A stretch of DNA of 64,000 nt, taken from NCBI GenBank assembly GCA_017992605.1, contig JAGOOG010000001.1:134655-198654 (forward strand), written 5' to 3'. Position 1 is the first letter of the stretch, and the number at the start of each line of letters is the position of its first letter. Source of the stretch: Deltaproteobacteria bacterium (GTDB lineage: Bacteria > Desulfobacterota > Desulfomonilia > UBA1062). Both the position numbers and the translations under genes were made by a program. The notes beneath the pieces were generated by a model. It saw nothing but the letters and a program-made list of their open reading frames with translations. It was not told where the DNA came from and did not search any database. Positions 48,881-57,770 of this stretch are shown in pieces.

Positions 48881-48965
48881 CGGTCCACCGGGACCGTGGA
48901 CAAAAAAATAGGATGGCGGTTAGGGCATAGGACGCGCCATCCCTTAAGAGGAGGTTAAAACTCTT
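48881..48965 (+). other. Structured intergenic element upstream of the patatin gene
   Basis: Three inverted repeats occur in succession. CGGTCC-ACCG-GGACCG lies at 48881-48896. GGATGGCG (48911-48918)/CGCCATCC (48935-48942) has a 16-base loop. AAGAG/CTCTT (48945-48965) encloses a GAGGAGG-like Shine-Dalgarno without a following start. An A-run follows the first hairpin on this strand, so it is not a terminator here. Function unknown; a leader or small RNA is possible. Confidence 0.35.
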
Positions 48966-49091
48966 GGTATGTATAATTTTTGATGCAATTTCCACGAGAA
49001 GGATGCATTTTCCAGGAAATTACCCACGAGTCATGGCAGTGGGTCGCCCTGAGGTCCTTGAGTTTTATTGCTTTCGCCCAAAGGTTTTCTT

Positions 49092-51356
49092 ATGATGCAT
49101 CACATGGACAAGCCCTTCACCGTCACACTCACCGGCACGCTGCGGCAAGTGATGACGGTTTTCCTGCTCGGGACGGTATTTTCCGTCATGTGCTGCCCCG
49201 AGCCTGTCCAGGCCCAGGGCAAAGGGTCCAGACCCAGGGTCGGAGTGGTGCTCAGCGGAGGGGGGGCGCGTGGGGCGGCCCATGTCGGCGTGCTCAGGGT
49301 TCTCGAAGAGCTGCGCATTCCCGTCGATTGCATTGCAGGGACCAGCATGGGCGCCATCGTGGGCGGGCTGTACGCCATGGGCATGCCCGTGGACGAACTC
49401 GAGCGCATGACCACCCAGGTGGACTGGAACGAGATCTTCACGGATGACATCCCCCGCAGCAGCGAGGTGTACCGGAGAAAATCCGACCGGAATTACTACC
49501 TCTCCAGCATCGATTTCGATCTCGAGCACGGCGTCAGGCTGCCCATGGGCATCATAACCGGCAAGCGGATCGACCTCTTTCTGCGCTCGCTCGCCCTGAA
49601 TGCGCCGGACGACTTCGACACGTTCCCCATACCCTTCCGTGCCGTTGCCTCCGACATCGTCACGGGACAGCAGGTCGTGCTCTCGAAAGGGGACCTCGCC
49701 CGCTCGCTCATGGCCAGCATGGCCATCCCCGGAGCCATCGCACCGGTGGAGATCGACGGACGGCTCCTGGTCGACGGCGGGGTGACCCAGAACCTGCCCA
49801 TCGATGTCGTGAGGGAGATGGGTGCGGATGTGGTGATCGCCGTGAACATCGGCACCCCGCTCAGCAGGGAGGAGAATCTGACGAGTTTCCTGTCGGTGCT
49901 CGACCAGACGACGAACATCCTCACGAACAGGAACGTCTTCGCGCAGGTTTACGGGAGCACGGCAGAGGGCGTCGTCATCGAGCCGGTACTCGGTGACATC
50001 ACCACGGCGAGCTTCGAGAGGATGCACGATGCCGTGCGTGCAGGCGAGCGGGCAGCCATGGACAGGGCGGACGAACTGGAGCGGTACGCCGTTGAGGGGG
50101 CTGTGTACGACCGGCACCGGCAGGACCGGATGTCCCGTGCCAGGCCTGTCCCGAGGATTGAATTCGTGAAGATGGAACAGCGGTCCTTCTTCGGTTCCGA
50201 CGCACTCCTGAGGCTCATCGGCATTCGGGCCCAGGGCGTCATGCAGAAACAGATCCTCGCCAGGGACATCTTTCAAATATACAAACGGGACGATCTGGAG
50301 GACATCGATTTCGAGGTCATAGAACAGGACGGGAAGAACGGGCTCCTCATAAAGGCACGGGAGCGTGGCCGGACCAGGCACACCGTCGATCTCGGGATCG
50401 AGCTGTCGTCGGACCTCGACAACGACAACAGCTATCGTCTCCTCCTCAAGTACACCATGTCCGGACTGAACGCCCTCGGCGGGGAATGGAAGAACGAAAT
50501 CCACCTCGGCCAGAACGAGCGGTACTTCACGGAGTTCTACCAGCCCCTGAGCCCCTATGCCTGGCGCCTGTTCGTTGCCCCCTATGCGGAATACCGGGAC
50601 AACGTCATCGATCTCTATGAGCGCTACGACGCCGGCAATCCCTTTGCCACGTACGACATACAACGGACGACCCTGGGAATGGACATCGGAATACAGATGG
50701 CCGAGTATGGGGAATTCCGCTTCGGCTACGCGTGGGGGAGGTCGAAATCGGCTCTCGACACGGGGTTCCAGGCCCTTCCCGAGGAAGAAAACGATGAAGG
50801 CGCCTACCGCCTGATGTTCGTGTTCGACCAGCTCGACAGCCCGTTCTTTCCAAGGGACGGCATGAGATTTTCGAGCGCGTACCACTACAGTCGAAAGAAC
50901 CTCGGGGCCGACGACGACTTCGAGACGCTCGAATGCGCGTTCACGGGTGCGGTGTCGCATGAACGACACGCGCTGACCCTGCGGGCCAGAGGAGACACGA
51001 ACTTCGACACCGCCAGGGGAATCTCGCGGGGGTTCTATCTCGGCGGGCTGTTCAATCTCTCGGGCCTGAACACCGACCAGCTCTACGGGAACCATGTGGC
51101 TTACGGGGGCATCATCTACTCCTACAGGATCCTCGACCTCTTCCCGCTCCTCGGGAAGGGCCTGTATGCAGGTGTTTCACTGGAATCAGGGAATGCCTGG
51201 TCCGTCAGGGACGACGTGGATGCCGCCGACATCGTCACCGCGGGCAGCTTCTTCATTGCCCTGGATTCCCGGCTCGGCCCCGCCTACATCGGGTACGGCC
51301 TTGCCGAGCGCGGGGTGAGCGCCGCATATTTCTCGCTTGGAGCCATACGTTTCTAG
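49092..51356 (+). CDS. Patatin-like phospholipase fused to an outer-membrane barrel (type Vd-like)
   Basis: A 754-residue secreted lipase. A signal peptide (about residues 8-38, VFLLGTVFSVM then VQAQ) precedes a patatin domain. That domain has GGGARGAAHVGVL (oxyanion hole), GTSMG with nucleophile Ser85 and DGGVTQNLP with Asp228. A POTRA-like region (about 370-420) leads into about 16 amphipathic strands, ending with the outer-membrane signature GAIRF. This is the PlpD/FplA (type Vd autotransporter) layout in which the passenger is a phospholipase. ATG 49092 is preceded by AAAGG. A TATAAT lies at 48972. Confidence 0.9.
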   Translation: MMHHMDKPFTVTLTGTLRQVMTVFLLGTVFSVMCCPEPVQAQGKGSRPRVGVVLSGGGARGAAHVGVLRVLEELRIPVDCIAGTSMGAIVGGLYAMGMPVDELERMTTQVDWNEIFTDDIPRSSEVYRRKSDRNYYLSSIDFDLEHGVRLPMGIITGKRIDLFLRSLALNAPDDFDTFPIPFRAVASDIVTGQQVVLSKGDLARSLMASMAIPGAIAPVEIDGRLLVDGGVTQNLPIDVVREMGADVVIAVNIGTPLSREENLTSFLSVLDQTTNILTNRNVFAQVYGSTAEGVVIEPVLGDITTASFERMHDAVRAGERAAMDRADELERYAVEGAVYDRHRQDRMSRARPVPRIEFVKMEQRSFFGSDALLRLIGIRAQGVMQKQILARDIFQIYKRDDLEDIDFEVIEQDGKNGLLIKARERGRTRHTVDLGIELSSDLDNDNSYRLLLKYTMSGLNALGGEWKNEIHLGQNERYFTEFYQPLSPYAWRLFVAPYAEYRDNVIDLYERYDAGNPFATYDIQRTTLGMDIGIQMAEYGEFRFGYAWGRSKSALDTGFQALPEEENDEGAYRLMFVFDQLDSPFFPRDGMRFSSAYHYSRKNLGADDDFETLECAFTGAVSHERHALTLRARGDTNFDTARGISRGFYLGGLFNLSGLNTDQLYGNHVAYGGIIYSYRILDLFPLLGKGLYAGVSLESGNAWSVRDDVDAADIVTAGSFFIALDSRLGPAYIGYGLAERGVSAAYFSLGAIRF

Positions 51357-51393
51357 CGGTGCTGCAGGACTTTCGATGTGCGCCTGAATGGGC

Positions 51394-51421
51394 TGGACAT
51401 GAGCCGCCCGGTTGGTACAAT
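51394..51421 (+). promoter_or_regulatory. Promoter of the octaheme cytochrome gene
   Basis: TGGACA (51394-51399), 16 bases, TACAAT (51416-51421), about 40 bases ahead of ATG 51462. Its position inside the upstream open frame supports the downstream start. Confidence 0.5.
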
Positions 51422-51461
51422 GGGGCATGCGCCGGTCGATGACGTGCATGCGCGGGGAGTG

Positions 51462-53816
51462 ATGAAAAAGGCCTCGATCCTGGCAATAGCTGCAGTATCG
51501 GTGATCATGGCGGTGTTCACCGTGGAGGATGCCACCCGTGAAGTATTCGCTCAGGGGGCCTCGGTCAAAGGTACGGGCGGCGAGTCGTTCACCGGGTGCA
51601 GGCAATGCCATGAACCGTTCTATACCGAATGGTCGATGTCGCCGCACGGGACATCCATGACGCCCTACACGGACGAATTCGCGGCAAGGGCCCTGGTGCC
51701 ACCCACAGGCGAGATAACCATGGGCGGGCACGCCTACCGACTCGAGACAGGCACAGGCCAGGGGTTCATGCTGGAAAAGGGATCGTGGGCCTGGCCTGCG
51801 AAACAGTACCGGATCACCCATGTCCTGGGCGGCCGGGATGTCTACTACTTCTTTACCACCGCCGAAAAGGGACGTCTTACGGCACTGCCCCTGGCATACG
51901 ACATACGCAGGAAGTCGTGGATCGAGAGGGCTGCAGGCGGGATCAGCCATGCCGAGAGAGAGGTCCGAGGCGGCGAGACCGCCCTGGTTTTCAGCACGGC
52001 ATGTTACGGCTGCCACAGAGACCCGACCTCGACGAACTACGACCTCAAGACCGACTCCTACCACACCGGTCAGCCCGAGCCGGGCATACGGTGCGAGGCG
52101 TGCCATGGGCCGACGGCGGAGCATGCCGGCATCATGAGGGCCGCGACCGGCGGGTCTGCGCCGAAGGATCTCGGGATCATCCGCACCGGGGGGTTTACAC
52201 CGGTCCGTCTCAACGAGGTGTGCGCACCGTGCCATGCCTCCATGTCGCCTGTCACGGCCTCTTACGTTCCCTCAGAGCCGTTCTTCGACCACTTCGACCT
52301 TGTCACCCTCGAGGACGAGGGCTTCTTCCCTGACGGCAGGGATCACGGTGCGAACCATACCTATACCTCCTGGCTCATGAGTCCCTGCGCCCGCTCCGGC
52401 AGGCTCGACTGCCTCCACTGCCATACCCTGGGCGGTGGATACAGGTTCAAGGAAAGGGCAAAGGCGAACGATGCGTGCCTGCCGTGCCACGAGAAGACGG
52501 TACGCGCCGTTGCCAGCCATTCCCACCATGGGTCGCTGTCTTCGGGAAGCCTGTGCGTGTCCTGCCACATGCCCACCACCTCCTCCGGCACGATGCGGCG
52601 TACGGACCACTCCATGCTGCCCCCGACACCGGCGTCCTCGGCGATTTACACGTCGCCGAACGCATGCATCACCTGTCACGGTGACAGGGGAAACGACTGG
52701 GCCGACGCGTGGGTGAGGACACGGTACCGGCCGGACTATCAGGACCCGTACCTCAGGAGGGCCGAACTCCTCGCGAGGGCCCGCAGGAAAGACTGGTCGA
52801 GGCTCGAGGAGACGCTCGCCTACCTGCGCTTCCCTGACCGGGACGAGGTGTTCAGTGCCTCCCTCGTCCGTCTCCTCGGTGAGTGCGCCGACGCATCCAA
52901 GGTGAAGGTGCTGCTCACGGCGCTCCACGACGGATCGCCACTGGTGCGTTCATCGGCGGCCACGGCCCTCGGGGCAGTCGTGACGCCCGAGGTTACCGGT
53001 GAGCTGGTCAAGGCCGCTGCGGACCCTGTCCGCATCGTGCGCATCAGGGCGGCGTCGGCCCTGCTCCATCACCCAAGGGGTGAACTCCCGGGCGAGAAGG
53101 CAAGGATAGTGGACAGGGCAACCGGGGAATACCTCGGATCCCTCATGGTGCAGCAGGACAACTGGGTTTCCCACGTCGGCATGGGCTCCTATTTCCTCGA
53201 TCAGGGCGATGCACGCAATGCGCTCATGGCATTCGAGACGGCGTCCAGGCTCAACCCCGGTGCCGCCGTACCCCACGTGCAAGCATCCATCGCCCATGCA
53301 AGGCTCGGTGACCTGAACAAAGCGGAGGCGGAACTGAACGCGGCGCTGCAGATAGATCCCGAGGACGCCCCGGCGCTCCTGACCATGGGTCTGCTGAAGA
53401 ACAGAAAGGGCAATCAACGCGAGGCTGTCGCCTACCTGAAAAGGGCGACCAAGAGCGACCCCACCATGGCCGCCGCGGCCTACAACCTCGCCGTGATAAC
53501 AGCGGCTGACCGCCTGAATGAGGCCATAGCCTGGGCCAGGAAGGCATATGAACTGCAACCCGATGCCTCGTATGGATACACCCTGGCGCAACTCCTCAAG
53601 CAGGACGGCCAATGGGACGAGAGCATCGAGGTGCTCGGACGGCTGATCGGTGCGCACCCCCTTCACGCCGATGCCTACCTGCTCATGGGAGAGCTCCTCG
53701 AGAAGAAGGGGAGGACGGCGGATGCACAGGCCGCCTACAGGCAGGGTCTTTCCGTCAAGGGGATGCCGGAGCCCGATCGCGACAGGATCGAGAAGAGGCT
53801 CAAGAGGATCCGCTGA
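51462..53816 (+). CDS. Secreted octaheme c-type cytochrome with HEAT and TPR repeats
   Basis: A 784-residue exported protein. A signal peptide (MKKASILAIAAVSVIMAVFT through REVFAQG) is followed by eight CxxCH haem sites: CRQCH, CYGCH, CEACH, CAPCH, CLHCH, CLPCH, CVSCH and CITCH. HEAT-like helices follow around residues 450-520. The C-terminal third has TPR units such as GDARNALMAFETASRLNPG and AYLKRATKSDPTMAAAAY. Haem attachment and electron transfer in the periplasm or at the surface are expected; the repeats imply assembly with partners. The electron donor or acceptor is unknown. Confidence 0.87.
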   Translation: MKKASILAIAAVSVIMAVFTVEDATREVFAQGASVKGTGGESFTGCRQCHEPFYTEWSMSPHGTSMTPYTDEFAARALVPPTGEITMGGHAYRLETGTGQGFMLEKGSWAWPAKQYRITHVLGGRDVYYFFTTAEKGRLTALPLAYDIRRKSWIERAAGGISHAEREVRGGETALVFSTACYGCHRDPTSTNYDLKTDSYHTGQPEPGIRCEACHGPTAEHAGIMRAATGGSAPKDLGIIRTGGFTPVRLNEVCAPCHASMSPVTASYVPSEPFFDHFDLVTLEDEGFFPDGRDHGANHTYTSWLMSPCARSGRLDCLHCHTLGGGYRFKERAKANDACLPCHEKTVRAVASHSHHGSLSSGSLCVSCHMPTTSSGTMRRTDHSMLPPTPASSAIYTSPNACITCHGDRGNDWADAWVRTRYRPDYQDPYLRRAELLARARRKDWSRLEETLAYLRFPDRDEVFSASLVRLLGECADASKVKVLLTALHDGSPLVRSSAATALGAVVTPEVTGELVKAAADPVRIVRIRAASALLHHPRGELPGEKARIVDRATGEYLGSLMVQQDNWVSHVGMGSYFLDQGDARNALMAFETASRLNPGAAVPHVQASIAHARLGDLNKAEAELNAALQIDPEDAPALLTMGLLKNRKGNQREAVAYLKRATKSDPTMAAAAYNLAVITAADRLNEAIAWARKAYELQPDASYGYTLAQLLKQDGQWDESIEVLGRLIGAHPLHADAYLLMGELLEKKGRTADAQAAYRQGLSVKGMPEPDRDRIEKRLKRIR

Positions 53817-53869
53817 GGTCTGCTCCGTCATCCCGGAGAGGCATCAATCTGTTCGAGGGGAGAGTGGAC

Positions 53870-55348
53870 ATGCTCACATGGCCGAAGAATCCACGCATCT
53901 ACGAGATCAACACACTGGTATGGCTCCGGGAGATGAGTGCCGCCCGTGGTTCCGACATCAGCCTGGCGACGGTCCCGAAAGAGGCGTGGAACGCCCTCGC
54001 CGAACTCGGCATGGACGCGGTCTGGCTGATGGGGGTGTGGGAGCGGAGCCCCCTGGGAAAGAAAATCGCCCTTGAACACCCGGGGCTCGGTGACGATTAC
54101 AGGACGGTCCTCGAGGACCTTCACGAAGAGGATGTTCTCGGATCCCCCTACTGCGTGCACCGATACGAGGTCGACGGGCGGCTCGGCGGAAGACAGGGGC
54201 TCGCGCATGCCAGAAAGGAGCTTGCCAAGAGGGGGATCCTTCTGGTGCTCGATTACGTGCCGAACCACGTGGCGATCGACCACCCCTGGGTCAGCGCCCA
54301 CCCAGAGTACCTGATCGCCGGGGACGACCAGGACCTGGATGAAGACCCCGCCGCATTCGTGAGGCTCCATGACGGGGTGTTCGCCCTCGGCAGGGACCCG
54401 TATTTCCCTGCATGGACGGACGTGCTCCAGCTCAACGCCTTTCATCGGGGGGTGCGCGGCGCATCCATCGACACCGTCAGGGAGATAGCCACCCAGTGCG
54501 ACGGCATGCGCTGTGACATGGCCATGCTCGTCATGAACGACGTGTTCGAGAGGACCTGGGGTGAACATGCCGGGCCGCCCCCCGAGGAGGAATACTGGCA
54601 GGAGGTCATCCCTGCCGTCAGGGAGGATTTCCCGGACGTGCTCTTCCTGGCCGAGGCCTACTGGGACCTCGAGTGGTCGCTCCTCCAGCAGGGGTTCGAC
54701 TACTGCTACGACAAACGGCTCTATGACCGGCTCGTCCGTGGAAATGCCGAAGGGGTGCGCCTTCACCTGACCGCGGACACAGGATACCAGGAACGGCTTG
54801 TCCGGTTCATGGAAAACCACGACGAGCCGAGGGCCGCATCCGTTTTCGAGGAGGGCAGGGCAATGGCAGCGGCGGTGGCGGTCGCGACCCTGCCCGGGGC
54901 ACGTCTCTTCCACGAGGGGCAGTTCGAGGGCAGGATCGTGAGGGTCCCTGTCCAGCTGGGCCGGAGACCGCATGAAGAGGAAAACGGGAGGCTCAGGGCA
55001 TTCTATGAAAGGCTGCTCGGGGCCACCCGGACAGACCTGATGAGCCGGGGCGCGTGGAGCCTCTGCGAGGTTGCAGGCTGGCCGGACAACCTCACGTGCA
55101 GGAATCTCCTCGCGTGGTGCTGGCTCAAAGACGAACAGAGGTGCCTGGTCGTGATAAACCTCTCGGGCAGGAAAGCCCAGGGAAGGGTGCACCTGCCCTC
55201 CCTCAGGGTCTCGGAGGGCTTGTGGAGACTGACCGATTGCATGGGCCCGGGGGTCTTCGATCGGCAGGGCACGGACATTGCCTCGTCGGGGCTCTACGTG
55301 GACCTGGGTCCATGGGAATACCACGTGCTGCGGTTCGAAAGGCGTTGA
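53870..55348 (+). CDS. GH13-family alpha-amylase-like glycosidase
   Basis: A 492-residue cytosolic glycoside hydrolase; no signal peptide is evident. It starts LTWPKNPRIYEINTLVWLRE. LVLDYVPNHVAIDHP is conserved region I. GMRCDMA gives nucleophile Asp216, LFLAEAYWD the acid Glu262, and MENHDEPRA the third acid Asp318. All three catalytic residues are intact. Substrate specificity (maltosidic oligosaccharides, sucrose or trehalose-type) is not readable. ATG 53870 has GGGGAGAG ahead. It follows the cytochrome gene by 53 bases; a functional link is not evident. Confidence 0.9.
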   Translation: MLTWPKNPRIYEINTLVWLREMSAARGSDISLATVPKEAWNALAELGMDAVWLMGVWERSPLGKKIALEHPGLGDDYRTVLEDLHEEDVLGSPYCVHRYEVDGRLGGRQGLAHARKELAKRGILLVLDYVPNHVAIDHPWVSAHPEYLIAGDDQDLDEDPAAFVRLHDGVFALGRDPYFPAWTDVLQLNAFHRGVRGASIDTVREIATQCDGMRCDMAMLVMNDVFERTWGEHAGPPPEEEYWQEVIPAVREDFPDVLFLAEAYWDLEWSLLQQGFDYCYDKRLYDRLVRGNAEGVRLHLTADTGYQERLVRFMENHDEPRAASVFEEGRAMAAAVAVATLPGARLFHEGQFEGRIVRVPVQLGRRPHEEENGRLRAFYERLLGATRTDLMSRGAWSLCEVAGWPDNLTCRNLLAWCWLKDEQRCLVVINLSGRKAQGRVHLPSLRVSEGLWRLTDCMGPGVFDRQGTDIASSGLYVDLGPWEYHVLRFERR

Positions 55349-55357
55349 GCGTCCTGC

Positions 55358-56263
55358 CTACCGGGCGAGGAAGAGGCGCATGCCCGCCAAGAGCGGCCCG
55401 GGGAGCAGGGCATAGGCGCCCGACGCCTCGGCCACGGGGGTGAACCCGCACTGGGAGCAGGCCACCTCGCCCCTGTCTCTCACGTAGCACCCCGCCTGCA
55501 TGCCGCCGTCCGGATTGATGTTGGCCAGCAGGCGTTCCCTGCACGTCCAGGTGTTGTCGATCATGGCCTCGAGACCCCAGGCCGAGTTCAGCACGGGGTA
55601 GCCGTTCCTCTTGAGACGGAGGGCCTTGGTGAGGGCGCTCAGCCGCTCCTCGGGTGAAAGGGCGAGGGGTTCTTCGCCCTGTTTGTAGGGGTAGAAGAGC
55701 TGGATCGTGACCCCCCTGACGGACGGCATGGCCGAGACTTTCTGCACGATGCCCTCGAGTTCCCGCCAGTTGCGCCTGTTAAGCGTCATGTGGACATAGA
55801 GTCTCGGGTGGACCGATGAACGGATGTTCTCCATCACCAGGTCGTAGGAGCCGCTCCGCAGGGCGTTGTGGGTTTCCCTCATGCCGTCCACGCTGACCCA
55901 GAGGATGTCCGTGGGAACGTCGAGGGCAACGGTGCCGTTCGTGGTGGCGGCGACGCAGGAGAATCTCCGGCGGGCGTGCCGCGCGAGGTCGCTGAAGGTG
56001 CGGCTGCCGTCGGTCCACAGGAGGGGTTCGCCGCCTTCGAAGACGACGATGGGGCAGCCGCCCCGTGAAAGGGAGTCGAGGCGGCTGCAGGCGACATCCC
56101 AGGTCATGTGGGTTCCCGGTCCGCCCGCGAGCACATGGAACGGGCACGCCCCGCATGCGAGGTTGCAGCGGTAGGTGAGCTTGAAGCTGGCGATGAGCGG
56201 GATATCCCGGCCCAACAGGCGCGACTTCAGGAAGAAGCCGGCAATGCCGGCGAACCTTCTCAT
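55358..56263 (-). CDS. Radical SAM protein (HpnH-like branch)
   Basis: A 301-residue radical S-adenosylmethionine enzyme. The 4Fe-4S ligands are in CNLACGACPF (Cys-x3-Cys-x2-Cys), followed by IVVFEGGEPLLW, the GGE motif, and TNGT then VSVDGMRETHNALRSGSYD. Near the C-terminus CYVRDRGEVACSQCG could bind an auxiliary cluster. I recall this pattern from HpnH and related lipid/secondary-metabolite enzymes, but the reaction is unknown. The ATG overlaps the stop of the acyl-CoA synthetase by four bases, so they are coupled. Confidence 0.85.
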   Translation of the reverse strand: MRRFAGIAGFFLKSRLLGRDIPLIASFKLTYRCNLACGACPFHVLAGGPGTHMTWDVACSRLDSLSRGGCPIVVFEGGEPLLWTDGSRTFSDLARHARRRFSCVAATTNGTVALDVPTDILWVSVDGMRETHNALRSGSYDLVMENIRSSVHPRLYVHMTLNRRNWRELEGIVQKVSAMPSVRGVTIQLFYPYKQGEEPLALSPEERLSALTKALRLKRNGYPVLNSAWGLEAMIDNTWTCRERLLANINPDGGMQAGCYVRDRGEVACSQCGFTPVAEASGAYALLPGPLLAGMRLFLAR

Positions 56264-57762
56264 GTGGCGCGTGCGGCTTCGCTGCAATGGAGTGGCATGG
56301 CCGACTCCCTGACCCAGCGATGGTAGGATGCGGCCCTGGAGAGCGCGAACACGGCCCGGTCCGGTGCGGGGTAGGACATGATGCCATGGCCGTCGAGGAT
56401 GTCCACCGGGTTGTTTTCGAAACGGTAGTCGAAGGACATGATGTCGATGACCGGCACGATGGGTCGCTGGTATTTCCCGATGAGCTCGACCACCAGTTCG
56501 AAGAGTCTGGTTTCCTCGCGGATCATCATCTCTGCCGCGTCTCTCACCACCTCCTGGGGAAGGGTGTCCGATTTTCTCCACCCCATGGCACGCAACGACA
56601 TGTAGCCGAGGCCCATGAGCAGGACTGCATCGACGCCGGCGTGCTCCATGAGTTCGGTGATGGTGTCCGTGATGACGCCGACCCGGGAGGGCGCGACGAG
56701 GTCGATGGGGTTGCCCCTGCTCCAGTAGGCGGGAAGGATCCTGTCCAGCGTCTGAACCAGTGACGGGTCAAGGGGTTCGACCAAGAGACCTGCCGACTCG
56801 CATGCGTCGGTGGCGAGCACCCCCCAGCCGCCGCCCGAGGTGATGATGACCACGCGGTTGCCCGGGATCGCGGGCTGCATGAGCATGCCTGTCACGTCAA
56901 CCATCTCGTCCATGGTCTGCACCTGGATGATACCGGACTGCCTGCACATGGAGCAGAAGATCTCGTCGTTGCCGGCCATGGCGCCGGTGTGAGACATGGC
57001 GGCGAGGGCGCCTACGCCTGTCCTGCCGCCCTTGATGAGCACGACGGGCTTGACGGGCGATATCCTCCGGGCTGACTCGAAGAAACGGCGGGGGTCGCGC
57101 AGGCCCTCCACGTAGAGGCAGATGATCCGGGTCTTCTCGTCGTGCTCGAGGTACTCGAGGAAATCCTCCAGCTTCAGGTCGGCCTCGTTGCCCGAGCTGA
57201 TGAGCCTGCTGATGCCCACCTTACGGCGCAGGAAGCGGTACGATATGGACGAGCCGAGGTTCCCGCTCTGTACCACCAGTGCCACGCCGCCGGGTTGGAG
57301 GGGCATGGAGCCCATGAGCGCGTGCATGATGGTCGGGTAGCCGCTGTAGACACCCATGGTGTTGGGGCCGACAAGGCGCATGCCACCCGTACGTGCCGCC
57401 GCGACGATCTCACGCTCGAGGGAGGCCCCTGCCTGGCCCGTCTCCGAGAAGCCCGCCGTGATGACGATCCCGGCGGGGATCCGTTTCGCCGTACACCGCT
57501 TTACGGTGTCGAGCACGAGGCTGTCCGCCACCACGATGACGGCGAGATCGATGGGCTCGTCGATCTCGTCGAGGCTTGCATAGACCTTTCTGCCGAACCA
57601 TTGCCCGCCCCGGGGGTTGATGGGAAAGATGCCGCCGGAGTAACCGCGCTTCACGATGTGATGGAGGATGTTGAACCCCCACTTGAACACGTCGGAGGAA
57701 GCGCCGATGAAGGCGATGTTTCTCGGCTCGAAGATGCTGCGCAGATCGGTGCCGCCTTCCAT
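56260..57762 (-). CDS. NDP-forming acyl-CoA synthetase, alpha-subunit-like
   Basis: A 500-residue protein of the acetyl-CoA synthetase (ADP-forming) alpha type. The CoA-binding Rossmann domain opens FEPRNIAFIGASSDVFKWG, with GIFPINPRGGQWFGRKVY and LVGPNTMGVYSGYP. The second and third domains of the succinyl-CoA-ligase fold hold the phospho-His segment SHTGAMAGNDEIF. The ATP-grasp beta subunit or domain is not visible in this protein or next to it. The pathway could be acyl-CoA to acid plus ATP, or the reverse, with an enoyl-CoA hydratase eight bases upstream. Confidence 0.9.
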   Translation of the reverse strand: MEGGTDLRSIFEPRNIAFIGASSDVFKWGFNILHHIVKRGYSGGIFPINPRGGQWFGRKVYASLDEIDEPIDLAVIVVADSLVLDTVKRCTAKRIPAGIVITAGFSETGQAGASLEREIVAAARTGGMRLVGPNTMGVYSGYPTIMHALMGSMPLQPGGVALVVQSGNLGSSISYRFLRRKVGISRLISSGNEADLKLEDFLEYLEHDEKTRIICLYVEGLRDPRRFFESARRISPVKPVVLIKGGRTGVGALAAMSHTGAMAGNDEIFCSMCRQSGIIQVQTMDEMVDVTGMLMQPAIPGNRVVIITSGGGWGVLATDACESAGLLVEPLDPSLVQTLDRILPAYWSRGNPIDLVAPSRVGVITDTITELMEHAGVDAVLLMGLGYMSLRAMGWRKSDTLPQEVVRDAAEMMIREETRLFELVVELIGKYQRPIVPVIDIMSFDYRFENNPVDILDGHGIMSYPAPDRAVFALSRAASYHRWVRESAMPLHCSEAARAT

Positions 57763-57770
57763 GGACGGTC

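Noticed and set aside
48881-48905. Hairpin CGGTCC-ACCG-GGACCG followed by an A-run, as a terminator
   Set aside because: The A-run follows the stem on the plus strand, and on the minus strand the T-run precedes the stem. Neither orientation gives a Rho-independent terminator.
49065-51095. 676-codon open frame on the minus strand
   Set aside because: Antisense to the patatin-barrel gene, which has full catalytic motifs and a ribosome binding site.
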